A stretch of 64,000 nt of DNA from Liriodendron chinense (Eukaryota; Streptophyta; Magnoliopsida; Magnoliales; Magnoliaceae), in assembly GCA_003013855.2 (NCBI GenBank), contig ML058447.1, positions 5,270,001-5,334,000 on the forward strand. The letters are read 5' to 3'. The first letter of the stretch is position 1; each line of letters starts with the position of its first letter. Shown here piece by piece: positions 12,591 to 23,005 of this stretch. The notes under the pieces were generated by a model, which saw nothing but the letters and a program-made list of their open reading frames with translations, was not told the origin of the DNA and did no database searches. The translations under genes and the position numbers were made by a program.

Positions 12591-14145
12591 AAGAGGAAAA
12601 TGAAAATAAATAAACATGATATAAAAGTGGATTTATAAGGAGACTATCCTAAATATACAAATTTTCTCATTGAATTTGTAATTTGTAAAGAAACATAAAA
12701 ACCATTAACCAATGTGAACTAACCTCCTCCAAGAAAAGGAGATAAATGTACCTTCAATGAATCATCCAAGGCACCACTTTGACAAGGTACTAATAACACT
12801 AGCCCGAACAATAGCATTTTCAAGAATTGCATGATTGTAAATGTGGCGTATATATTGGTGCTAGTTGTTGTCTTTGGCCTTTCATTTCCCAGCAAATGAA
12901 GTATCTAAAAGGCATCAAGAAAAAATGATAAACACCTTTATGAAAAAAAAAAAAAAACAAACAAATAAACAAAATAATTAAATAAACATCCTGCTAAAGT
13001 AACTACAATGTATGGACCTCAAATGAACCATAGGCCCACTTATACCAAGTGTTTCCGAGGGAATCTGTGAAAATAGCAATCTATGGAAAAGAATCCAAAA
13101 AACACTTTGTTTGTTTTGACGCACGTGATTTCCATGGAAATGGAAATGGAAATGGTAAAAATCTGAGATCTGCCTCTAAAAATGTGGAAATCTCCATGCA
13201 ACATTTTTTTCTAAAGGTAAATGGAAATGAATTTGGTTGATCAGTGAACAAAAAAAATATTAACCATGATGTCAGCAAATTTTCTTCTTTTGGTTCTTTC
13301 AACAAGCACCATGTCCATATGATTGACGGATACAGAGGGACAGTTCTGATTGTTCGAAGATGCAAGATACAATACCAATAAAACAAGCCCGCCAAGTTGA
13401 TTTAGGAGGCAACACATACCAGAAGCAGCCATATTGCAATCACTTTCTAAGAGAAATTAAACTTTCATCCGTTTTCAAGCCAAAAGAAAGAAAGAAAGAA
13501 AGAAAGCAACCTAAGCACTGTTTGAGCAAAACTAACAAAGTATTCTGTGACCAGGCAAACAAAGAAGTATCCTACAAATTTCAGTAGGGTAGTGATCAAA
13601 CATGCCTCAATGGATGGTAAAGCTACTGCCCACCTCGCACACAGACATGTCACATGTATATAACATACAAATTGTCAAAAAGATCACACCGCCTTCAAGA
13701 TCATTGGATGCAAAAAACAGACCGTTTCACTCATCAAGTGGACTGCATATGTATAATGAGTGGATCTGTAGCCATTATTGTTTCTACATGTGGACCACCT
13801 AATGAATGCATCAGCCTAATTTTTGCGCTCAATGATCTTCAAGGTGGGGCCAACCTTTTCAATAGCATGGATGCCATACACATCACACGTTGGTCGTACG
13901 TGCCACACGAACAGTAATAATAATAATAAAAAAAACAGAGATTCCCATTTTTCAGATTTCACATCACAAACAATCACATTAAAACAGCCTAACATATCAA
14001 TCACGAATTGAGCAAAAAAGAAAACCTTACATAGGAATCACGAATTGAACAAAAATCCTAAATCAAGACGAGAAGGCCATGCCCTTGAAATCTCTGAAGA
14101 CTTCATCAACCGTTCGAGGATTGTACGGTCATCCTGCGTCCATGG

Positions 14146-14148
<3 letters not shown>
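12591..14148. other. Non-coding CACTA-2 interior
   Basis: No gene supported. Around 13120-13230 there is a cluster of 'ggaaat'/'atttcc' units with a local palindrome, and near 13488-13504 a short (GAAA)n run. These explain the short ORFs in this stretch. Confidence 0.4.
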
Positions 14149-14201
<53 letters not shown>

Positions 14202-14225
14202 GGGGGGGGGGGGGGGGGGGGGGGG
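14149..14225. repeat. Composite (GA)25 plus G26 microsatellite
   Basis: A GA run at 14149-14198 directly joined to a run of 26 G at 14200-14225. The architecture matches 10289-10375. Confidence 0.9.
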
Positions 14226-14412
14226 ACAGGGGGGATTTGCTTATTTTTTAAGAGATTTGGGAGAATTTGGAGAGGAGGGAGAAAATGGCGTTTCAAAGAG
14301 AGGGTTTTGTGGTTTTGAGAGGAGGGAAAGGGAAAAACATAGGGGGGAGTAATAGGGTTGAAATCGTGGTGGTTTTGAGAGTAGGGAAGGGAAAACGTAG
14401 CAAGGAGGGAAG

Positions 14413-14938
14413 CGGATTGCGTACTGAGTAACTCCGCACGCTAGTGTGCGAAGTAAACTCTGTGGGGCCCACAGTGATTTACGTATTTTATCCACTCGGT
14501 CCATACATCTTAATAGAAAATTTTAGGTATGGTGCCAAAAAATGAAGCATATCAAAATCTAATGTGGACCAACCATAAGAAATGTGTGAATTGAATGTCT
14601 ACCATTGAATAATTCTCGAAGGACAAAGAAGTTTTGGATCAAGCTGATATTTGTGTTTTCCCTTCATCCATATCCATGTGATCTTATGAACAGGTTGGAT
14701 GACAAATAAACATCACTGTAGGGCCTGGGAAGGTTTCAACGGTGGAAATCATTATTCCTACTGTTTCCTGTGGTATGGTTAACTTGAGATTTGGATATGC
14801 TTAAATTTTGGGCTCAACCACTAAAATGAGCTGGAAAAACATATGAACGGAATAGATAAAGCACATACATTCTAGGTGGGCCCAACTAAGTTTACTCCGC
14901 ACGATAAGAGCGTGCGGAGTTACTCTGCATGCAATCCG
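14413..14938. mobile_element. MITE with CGGATTGC termini
   Basis: The left arm begins CGGATTGCGTACTGAGTAAC and the right arm in complement begins CGGATTGCATGCAGAGTAAC. Each is followed by a small hairpin (CCGCACG...CGTGCGG on the right) and then GGGCCCA. The core carries the shared family blocks. No clean target duplication was seen. Its right end directly abuts the target duplication of the next element. Confidence 0.65.
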
Positions 14939-14948
14939 ATTCCAACAA

Positions 14949-15477
14949 GGCGCGACTTGGGTGAGACCCCGGAACCAGCGATGTGGGTGGGACCCTGAAC
15001 CTAGGGCCCACTTGGATGTATTCCTTGTAGATCCATGCCATTAATCTGCTTTTTCATATTATTTTGTATTATGGTACCAAAAATGAAGAATATGAAAATT
15101 TTGGGTGGACTACAACATAAGAAACACTGGTTAATGACCATTAAAAACTATTTGTGAGCCACAAAAGTTTTTTATCAACCTGATATTTGTTTTTTTTTCC
15201 TTTCATCCCTGTCTACGTGACCTTATCAACAGATTAGATGGTTAATAAACATTACGGTGGACTCCAGGAAGTTTTTAATGGTCAGGGTTGAATGATAACT
15301 ATTTCTTAGGGTGTGGTCCACCTAAAATTTGCATCTGTTTCATTTTTGAGACTGCATCCTAAAATAATATGAAGAAACAGATGGACAACATTGATTTACA
15401 AAGAATACATCCAGGTGGACCCTAGGTTCAGGGTCCCACCCACATCGCTGGTTCCGGGGTCTCACTCAAGTCGCGCC
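14949..15477. mobile_element. Mutator-type MITE with 10-bp target duplication
   Basis: About 60 bp of near-perfect inverted termini: GGCGCGACTTGGGTGAGACC on the left and GGCGCGACTTGAGTGAGACC in complement on the right, each continuing to CCTAGGG and a CCAC block. Flanked by attccaacaa (14939-14948) and attccagcaa (15478-15487). No coding capacity. Confidence 0.75.
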
Positions 15478-15500
15478 ATTCCAGCAAGGGGGGGGGGGGG

Positions 15501-16022
15501 GGATTTCCTGCAAAGCCTTGTGTAGGAAGTTCCTGCGCTGGGAACCAAGGTGGGACCCACAGTGATGTGTTTTGATAAATCCACCCCGTCCATCCATTTT
15601 GGGAGCTCGTTTTAGGACATGAGAACAAAAATGAACTGGATCCAAGACTCAAGTGGGCCGGACTAAAGGAAAAGGTGGGTAGGTAAATTACTACGGTTGA
15701 AACCTACCCGGGATCCACAATGATGTTTATATGACATCTATACCGTTCATAACGTCACTACTACTGTGATGAACTGGAAACACAAATATTATCCTGATTC
15801 GAAACTCCTGTGGCTCCACAAATATTTCAATTGTGGACGTTCAATCCTCACTTTTTCGGCCCACTTGAGTCTTGTTTCCGGTTCATTTTTGTTCTCATGT
15901 CCTAAAATGATCTCCCAAAACGGACGGACGGGGTGGATTTATCAGAACACATCAATGTGGGCCCCACCTTGGTTCTCATGTCCTAAAATGATCTTCCTGT
16001 GCAAGGCTTTCGCAAGAAATCC
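15501..16022. mobile_element. MITE with GGATTTCYTGC termini
   Basis: The left end GGATTTCCTGCAAAGCCTTG pairs with the complement of the right end, GGATTTCTTGCGAAAGCCTT. Inner arms carry GAACCAAGGTGGG and the GTCCATCCATTTTGGGAG core. The right arm carries a ~25-bp partial repeat of 'ttctcatgtcctaaaatgat', so it has been extended. It is preceded by a 15-G run. No target duplication was identified. Confidence 0.55.
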
Positions 16023-17742
16023 GCGCCCGTATTGGGGTTGAAACTGGACGCGGATTAGCTACTGAACACGACATTAGCCAAACTGGCTACTGAAGTGACG
16101 TCACCTAGTTCTGTGGGCCCCACCATGATGTATGTATTGTATCCACACCGTCCATCCATTTGGAGAGATCATTTTAGGCCATGATCCAAAGAATGAGGTA
16201 GGTCAAAAGCTCAAGTGGACCCCACCACAGAAAACAGTGGGGACTAAATGTGTAATACCCCAAAAACTTGGGCGCACGAGTAGGTACACGAGTGCGTGTT
16301 CACATGTGAGAAATTATATTCTAAGCTGTATTGTTCACACACATGCACACATGTATACATTTTATACATGTCCAGACAACTTGTCAGGCCTCTGAAAAAC
16401 TTAGTGCACTTAGTTAAGTCGACAGACCGACCGTTAGAATAATTTGTCGTTACTAGACTAGAAGATCTAACCGTCCACTTCGATTCCGAATTACGCAAGC
16501 AATGTAAACCGCCGTACATTTCCCTGTACACATGTTTGCCCATAAACAAGAACCGTACATTGTATCCATCACAAGGGATATCCTTAGACCAGTGATTTCT
16601 TAGCCCTATGAGCCTGCTCGGGTGTGGTTGTAACACCCTAAGATTTTAGAATAATCTAAATTATAAATTGGTTAACTATTTAAGAAATTAAATAAATGTA
16701 ATATAAATAAATTAATATTAATTAATCTGTAAGAAATTATGGTATGGCTCCTTCATTAAAATTGCTCAACAGGAACCCTACGATAGTATGGAAGTGGCAG
16801 ACTTCGCAAAACTTATAAATTTACAAGTACTAGGAAAGTACCATTAGTCAACTTAAGTTATAGGACCAATTGCAAGTTTTATGATTTCTGAAAATCATTT
16901 TCACGCGAAACTCTACATATTAGTTCTAGGACACGATCCAACCATACATGTCAAATTTTAACTCTCCGATCATCCTACAAACGCCCTAATCAGAAATCGG
17001 GCCATAAGTGGGCCATCTGACTTCGGAACCGTCTCATTTTTTGTGTTATAGCTTAAAATCATGTAGCCTACATATCTACCGGAGTGGATTTTGCATACAC
17101 ATCACGGTGGGACACACGTGCACCGCGTGCACCACACAGGCGCGGTCAACCCTTGTTGACCGCGTGTTTGAAGAAAAAAACTCTTCTTCTTCTTCGTTCA
17201 TCGTTCGTAGCCGCGGCTGGTTCCCTTCATGCCGTCCGTTCAGGACCGTTGCGAGTGGACCCCACATGAAAGTGGAACACCTAGTGTGGGTGTACGTGCA
17301 CCGCACGTATCAGTCCATGTAAAGGACTTCCCCCCTCACCCGTTTCTCCACCCGCTGAAACAGCGGACGCTGTTACAGCGTCCGCGTCTGCCCGAGCCTA
17401 CTGGCCATTTACACCATCACTTATAGTGGCTCCATCAGACGATCTATACCATCCATCAGGTTCGTACGCCACACGTACGTCGCCCGGTGGTGATATTTTG
17501 ATTATCCGTTGACCGTACGGACCTCCTCAGATCACTGTTTAAAGCTTGAAGAATCAAGATCTATCGATCCGTCCTGCATGGACGGACCGTATTCCTCCCG
17601 GACCTTCGTGTGGACCCCACTTAGAACGCCAACGGTTTATTTTGGTGCAAGAGCAGCGGGAAGGAAGTTTCCTTCTTCATCTCGGATACGTATCCGAGAA
17701 ATCCGTCCGTAACGCGTCGACCGTCCATTCGTCTTTGAGTGC

Positions 17743-17750
17743 ATATATAA
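17743..17750 (+). promoter_or_regulatory. Putative TATA box of solo LTR copy A
   Basis: 'gcatatataagcc' followed about 30-40 bp downstream by 'ttcactcgaagaaaacacca', a reasonable start region, and then a purine-rich leader. It is placed where the U3/R boundary of an LTR would be. Inferred from sequence only. Confidence 0.45.
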
Positions 17751-18022
17751 GCCATGATAGGCTTCCCTATTCACTCGAAGAAAACACCAGAGATATAGCG
17801 AGAGTGAGTGAGGAGCGATAGAGAGAAGTAGCGGTAGAGAGAGAGAGTGAGAGGCCGAGTACGGCTGTTGTTGCTGCCGTTGCTACTGTGCGGCTGTTGC
17901 TGTTGTTACGGCTCTTGCTAGGGCAGCAAGAAAGAGAAAGAAGAAAGAGAAAGAAAGGAAGAAGGAAAAAGAAGAAGAAGAGAAGAAACGAGAGAGAGAG
18001 AGAGAGAGAGAGAGCGAGAAGC

Positions 18023-18059
<37 letters not shown>

Positions 18060-18905
18060 AGCGATGAGAGAGAGAGAGAGGGAGGTAGCGTGCGGGGCAG
18101 CATACGTGCTGCTGTTGTTGGCATTGATGCCGTGTGGCTCTTGCTAGGGCAGCAAGAAAGAAGAAGAAGAAGGAAACGAGGAAGAAAAGAAGGAGAAAAG
18201 AAAAGAAAAGAAAAGAAGAAGAAAGAAGGAAGAAAAAGGAGAAAGAAAGATGAGAGAAGGACCTTCTTTTCTAGACATCCAAACCGAGTCGACTCGCTGA
18301 GCGACTCGCTGAGCCAACCCATATTCAGGTTTAGGCTTGTATAGAGCCTATCGTTCATCACAGGTGAGTGATTCATCTCAGAAACTTCTAGTTGATTTCT
18401 CTTTTCATATATGTGTTATTCCCTACGTTCAAGTTCCAATTCTCTTTATTATTTCATGTAATGAATCTTTGGTAAGGATCCCTTCATCAATCTCTTTCTA
18501 AATTGAGTTTAGAACAGTATCTCTGATCCCAGGTAAAGGATTCACCTTTCGTTTCCATTCTCCCAATCATTCTTTCCATATTTTCTTTTTTGTTGGTTCC
18601 TTTCCTCAATTTCTCCTTCTTGTTGTGCAAACCAAATTTTTAGGAATACGCTTGACTTAGGCAACATACTTACGATGTCAACAATGTACAACCCTAAATA
18701 GTTGTAGCATTAGCCAAATTCTACGTAGTGTTGTCACTAACACTTCCTAATAGACACTCACCTAGGGTTTGAATAAAGAGAACCTAACGAAGTTAATGCA
18801 TGCATGGTGTGATTTGATTGAATGATGAATTGCATTATGTGCTTGATGAATGCTTCCATAAATTCATGACACGTACATACATTTATACACGGCGACAGAA
18901 CAGGA

Positions 18906-19146
18906 GCATGGTTGATTTGACTCCTGGCGTGCATGGTTGATTTGCCGCCTCGCTGTACCGGTTAGGTGAGCATGGTTGATTTGCGACAGGTTCCTAATGT
19001 TCAGTGGCAGTGAGTTCTGGTCGTTTCACTTATTGAGCATGGTTGATTTGCTCGGTTGGATCAGTGGTGCATGGTTGATTTGCCCACTGGCGTGCATGGT
19101 CGATTTGCCGCCTCGTTGTACCGGTTAGGTGAGCATGGTTGATTTG
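18906..19146 (+). repeat. Seven-copy GCATGGTTGATTTG array
   Basis: The 14-mer occurs seven times (one copy with C for T), spaced by 10-45 bp of different sequence. It is nested in a ~170-bp imperfect duplication that includes 'ccgcctcgytgtaccggtta' and 'gcgacaggttcctaatgttc'. The second copy of the LTR keeps seven copies as well (38850-39089). Confidence 0.85.
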
Positions 19147-20047
19147 CGACAGGTTCCTAATGTTCAGTGGCAACGAGTTCCTAGACGTTTATTGCTCTCG
19201 CACCTATCATAACATACATGACATTCATGATAATAATATTCCATTGATAATAAATCATAAAGTATATCAATCATAACCTTATCCTTGTATATTTCATACA
19301 ATTCTATCCGTTGATGATTCATCTCCTATCTCTTATTAACTGGAATATTACCTGTGATGGAAATGACCTCACTGGGCTTTTAGCTCACCAAATTCACCAC
19401 AGTTCTTGCAGGTTTTCAAGAAGGAAAAGACATAGACGGAACAAAGTACTCATGAGGGTCACATATCACACGAGCGTCGAATGTAATCAATTTGTTTTAG
19501 TTTTATGAAATTCAATGTAATAAGATATTAGTGGAAAGGAAACTTTATATTTGGGATTTATTTTAGTAATGCGATGTGTGGAATGGAATTTCAAGGAATC
19601 TATACTCGAATTTTCAATTCACACCCTGGAACTCGGGCTTGGGTTATTGTACTCGGGTTTCGAATTTCAGGGCGTGACAAAACGCCTACCATTAAAAACT
19701 TCTTGGGTCCACAGAAGTTTTCGATCAAGCTGATATTTATATTGTCGTTTATTCCATGTCTGTGTTAACTCATGAACAGGTTGGATCTCAAATAAACATC
19801 ATGGTGGGCCCTAGTTAGATTTCAACGGTGGGTGCCATTGTTCCCACTGTTTTCTGTGGTGGGATTCACTTGAGCTTTTTATCCGGTTCATTCTTTGGAC
19901 AATGACCTAAAATGATCTCTCCAAATGGATGGACGGTGTGGATACAATACATACATCAAGGTGGGGCCTACAGAACTAGGTGACGTCACTTCAGTAGCCA
20001 GTTTGGCTACTGTCATGTTCAGTAGCTAATCTGCGTCCGTTGAAACC

Positions 20048-20830
20048 GGATTGCCTCCTGAGTTACACAGTACGCTTTTATCGTACTGACAATTGTGTTG
20101 GGCCCACCTTGAACGTATGTGGTTTATTCACTCTGTCCATCTAAACGGAAGCAGATTGCATACTGAGCAACTCTATACGGTGGTTAGTAAACTATGTGGG
20201 GCCCACCGCCCGTCTCCAGCTAGGAATGGGCAATAGTTTTGAATGGCCACCGCGATGTATGGGTTTTATCCACATCGTCCATCCATTATTTCGTATAATC
20301 TCAGGATACAATCCCAAAACTGAGGCAAAACCAAGACATAGGTGGACCACACAATGAGGATTAAAATCTTACTGTTGAAAACCTCAAGGGGCCACATAAG
20401 TTTTGGATCAAGCTGATATTTGTGTATTCTCTTCCTCCATGTTTATGTAACTTTATGCATAAGTTGGATACAACACATACATTAGAGTGTGGCCCACTGT
20501 TTTCTTTGATGAGGTCCACTTAAACACAAAGGAGATTAAACACATACTTTCTGTGTTCTCTTCAATCCATACATACTGTTTTATTTGGTGAGGTCCACTT
20601 AAGCTTTGGCTCTGCCTCATTCTTTGGCTCATGTCCTCAAACGAACTCTCCAAATGGATGGACAGTGTGGATGCAACACATACATTATGGTGGGCCCATT
20701 AATTATAAGAAACAATCGAGTTAAGCATGTCCACAGTTGAAACTGTTATAATATATACCTTTATCCAAAAAATTTGTGGCCCGTTAATGGTCAACCACCA
20801 CTGTTTCTTAAGGTATGGTCCGCCTGAGAA
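20048..20830. mobile_element. Cluster of nested or broken MITEs
   Basis: Starts with a CGGATTGCCTCCTGAGTTAC end directly next to the previous element's target repeat. About 100 bp later another end appears (AAGCAGATTGCATACTGAGC). Several GTCCATCCATT/AATGGATGGAC cores and GGCCCACC blocks follow in both orientations to about 20700. Individual boundaries cannot be resolved by eye. Confidence 0.5.
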
Positions 20831-20851
20831 TTGGATCTTCTTTTTTTCTTA

Positions 20852-21185
20852 GATGGTCAACAACACTTTATGTTGTCCGATCGTTGATTGAGAGGTCAAT
20901 CAGGTGATCATCGGTTATGTGTACCATCCAATCGTCGATCGGGGACTTGATGACATGATTGACAGTGGTTTGTACCATTCGATCGTTGATGAGAGGTTGA
21001 TCGGATGGTCGACAACACTTTATGTCATCTGATGGTTGATTGGAAGATCGATCGACAATCATTGGTAATGCGCATTGTTCGATCATCAATCGAGAACTTA
21101 ATGAAATGATCTACGTTAGTCTATATTATTAGATCATTTATTGGAGGTTGATCAAATGGTTGACAAAACTTTGTGTCATTCGAAA
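20852..21185. repeat. ~152-bp tandem repeat, about 2.2 units
   Basis: 'gatggtcracaacactttat' begins at 20852 and 21004, with a decayed third start near 21155. Each unit contains GATCGTTGAT/ATCAATCGA-type inverted pieces. No gene. Confidence 0.65.
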
Positions 21186-21219
21186 TAATAAGTTGCCACA
21201 AATAGTAGTGCACACTATT

Positions 21220-21755
21220 TGTTTCGATCCAGTTCTAAGGTGAAACCGGAACCGAACCATTCCCAATGGTTTTAGGAAAACTAGAATTGGAACTGAACTG
21301 TATAAACTCGGTTCAGTTCTATTGTACTGAGATTTTTATAGTCCATCCCATAGTTTGTTTTTATAATCCGCCCAATTGCATGATTTTTTTTTTAATCCAG
21401 ATCATCCATACCTTGATGTGTTTGTTAGATCTACATTGTCCATCCTCATTGCTAATCAAAGTTTAGGTGAGCCACATTAAAAAATATCAGATAGATCTAA
21501 ATTTTAGGTCGACTGCTTGACATAAAACGGTGAGGGTTGAACACTTAGGGTTCGGTTCCACAGTTCGGTTATGTGGTCCGATTCCACATTTGGTTCTACG
21601 GTCTGGTTTGGTTCTACAGAACCCCAAATCGAGAATCGAACCAAACTAACCGATTCTTTGATTTTTGGAACCGAAATCGAAACTGGTGCGCTTCAGAACC
21701 GAACTAACCGGTTCCGGTCCAATTTACCGGTTCCTTGTGCACCCCTAGCCATAAC
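21220..21755. mobile_element. hAT-like compositionally skewed MITE
   Basis: Built from permutations of GGTTCGGTTC, AACCGGTTCC and GAACCGAACC, and closing with 'gtgcacccctag', the kind of end seen in plant hAT-derived MITEs. The left end is near 'aaatagtagtgcacac'. No clear 8-bp target duplication was found. Confidence 0.4.
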
Positions 21756-21769
21756 ATCCTATACTATTA

Positions 21770-22990
21770 ATAGTGAAAAATTAAAACTTGTTACGAAATG
21801 TTTTTTTCCTCTAAAGAGCAAAAATAAAATTTTACTTCTTACATTTTCGGTTACCACTAAAGTACCCATGTCGCCACTAAATCTTAACCTGTTAGTAGCA
21901 ATATATATTTTCTTCAAAAAGTTACATACAACCTAAAATAAAAAAAATTACGACTAAAAAGAAACATTTAGCGACCAAACAATAAGTGGTTACTAAATCC
22001 TATATTATTAATGGCGAAAAACATTAAAACTCGCCTCTAAATGTTTTGCTTTCAAAGAGTGGGAATAAAAATTTTAGCTGCGACATTTTCAGTTACCACT
22101 AAAGTGCCCACGATAATACCTTTGGTGGCGACATTCTGATGTCTACACTAAATCTTAAACTATTACTGACAATATACAGTTGCCGCAAAAATTTACATAT
22201 AGCCACAATACAAAAATTCACGGTTAAGAAGAAGGGTTTAACGACGAAATTATAAGTTACCACTAAATCCTACATGATTAATGACAAAAAATTAAAACTC
22301 GCCACTATATGTTTTCCCACCAAAGTGCGGGAATGTCATTTTAGCTACAACATTTTCAGTTGTCACTAAAGTGTCCACTATAATACCTTTAATAGTAACA
22401 TTAGATTATCGTCACTAAATCTTAGACTATTAGTAACAAGATGTAGTTGCTGCAAAAAGTTATGTATAGCCGCAAACCAAAAAGATTGTAGCTAAAAAAA
22501 GCATTTAACGACCATACAACGAGTTGCCACTAAATCCTACATGTTTAGTTGCAATATTTTCGATTGCCACTAAAGTGCCTACTAAAATACCTTTAGTGGC
22601 AACATAGATTGTCGCCACTAAATCTTAAACTTTTAATGGCAATATACAGTTGCCGCAAAAAGTTAAATATAAGCGCAAATAAAAAAAACTGTGGCTAAGA
22701 AGAAGCATTTAGCGACCAAACAATACGTTGTCACTAAATCCTACATGATTAGTGATGAATAATTAAAACTCGTCACTAAATATTTTTCCCTCCAAAGAGC
22801 GGGAATACCATAATTTCCCGCCATGAAATTAGTGGCGATATTTAAAGACTTTTAGCTGTGACATTTTGGGTTGCCACTAAATGTGCCTACTAAAATACCT
22901 ATAGTGGCGATATCAAATTGTCGCAACTAAAGGTAGCTTATAGTGGCGACTATTAAATGGCGGCTAAAAATTTCGCAGCTAAATGTCTTA
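21770..22990. repeat. Right subterminal repeats of CACTA-2
   Basis: At least four long units (about 240 bp each) containing 'ttgccactaaagtgcc', 'actaaatcctacatgattag' and 'gtagttgccgcaaaaagtta' variants, plus many short 'gtggcgac' motifs. These are far longer and more regular than on the left side, suggesting local amplification. Confidence 0.7.
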
Positions 22991-23005
22991 TTTCTTGTAG
23001 TGACG

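Larger units (their letters stand above)
16251..19679 (+). mobile_element. ~3.4 kb solo LTR, copy A
   Basis: Begins TGTAATACCCC and ends GGGCGTGACA. The flanks are aaatg (16246-16250) and aaacg (19680-19684), a 5-bp duplication with one CpG-to-TpG type change. There is no internal direct repeat, PBS, PPT or coding domain, so it is read as one long LTR left by recombination. A second copy in opposite orientation lies at 38321-41807. Inside are a TATA box near 17743, a purine-rich (GA)n leader (17780-18250) and a phased 14-mer array (18906-19146). A non-autonomous element without LTRs is the alternative reading. Confidence 0.7.
16046..20038. mobile_element. Mutator-type MITE split by a solo LTR
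   Basis: Termini GGACGCGGATTAGCTACTGA (left) and GGACGCAGATTAGCTACTGA (right, complement) extend as nearly perfect ~200-bp inverted arms through TGACGTCACCTAGTTCTGTG and the GTCCATCCATTTGGAGAGAT core. Nine-bp flanking repeats are gttgaaact (16037-16045) and gttgaaacc (20039-20047). The element proper is about 560 bp; the rest is the solo LTR at 16251-19679, inserted in its centre. Confidence 0.75.
10702..23002. mobile_element. Nested CACTA element, CACTA-2 (12.3 kb)
   Basis: The left end is CACTACAAGAAATAAGACTT; the right end in complement is CACTACAAGAAATAAGACAT, continuing as TTAGCTGCG. The 3-bp target duplication is ACG on both sides (10699-10701, 23003-23005). Subterminal arrays of 'agtggcgac'/'gtcgccactaaa' units fill 10730-11480 and about 21770-22990. 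The interior holds a further CACTA end (11485), a coiled-coil ORF remnant (12254-12590), several MITEs, a solo LTR and tandem repeats. No intact transposase was recognised. It sits wholly inside CACTA-1 and is therefore younger than it. Confidence 0.85.

Noticed and set aside
17918..18376. Ser/Leu-rich 152-aa ORF and the opposite Arg/Glu-rich ORF
   Set aside because: Simple-sequence artefact of the same (GA)n leader in solo LTR copy A.
18906..19146. CRISPR-like array
   Set aside because: The regularly recurring 14-mer superficially looks like repeats with spacers, but units are short, spacing is irregular, the spacers are partly duplicated, and the context is a plant LTR.
16251..19679. Reading the 3.4-kb element as a DNA transposon because its ends are partly inverted (TGTAATRCCCC / TGTCACGCCCC)
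   Set aside because: The inverted match is short, the ends are TG/CA, and target duplications are 5 bp in both copies, which fits an LTR better.
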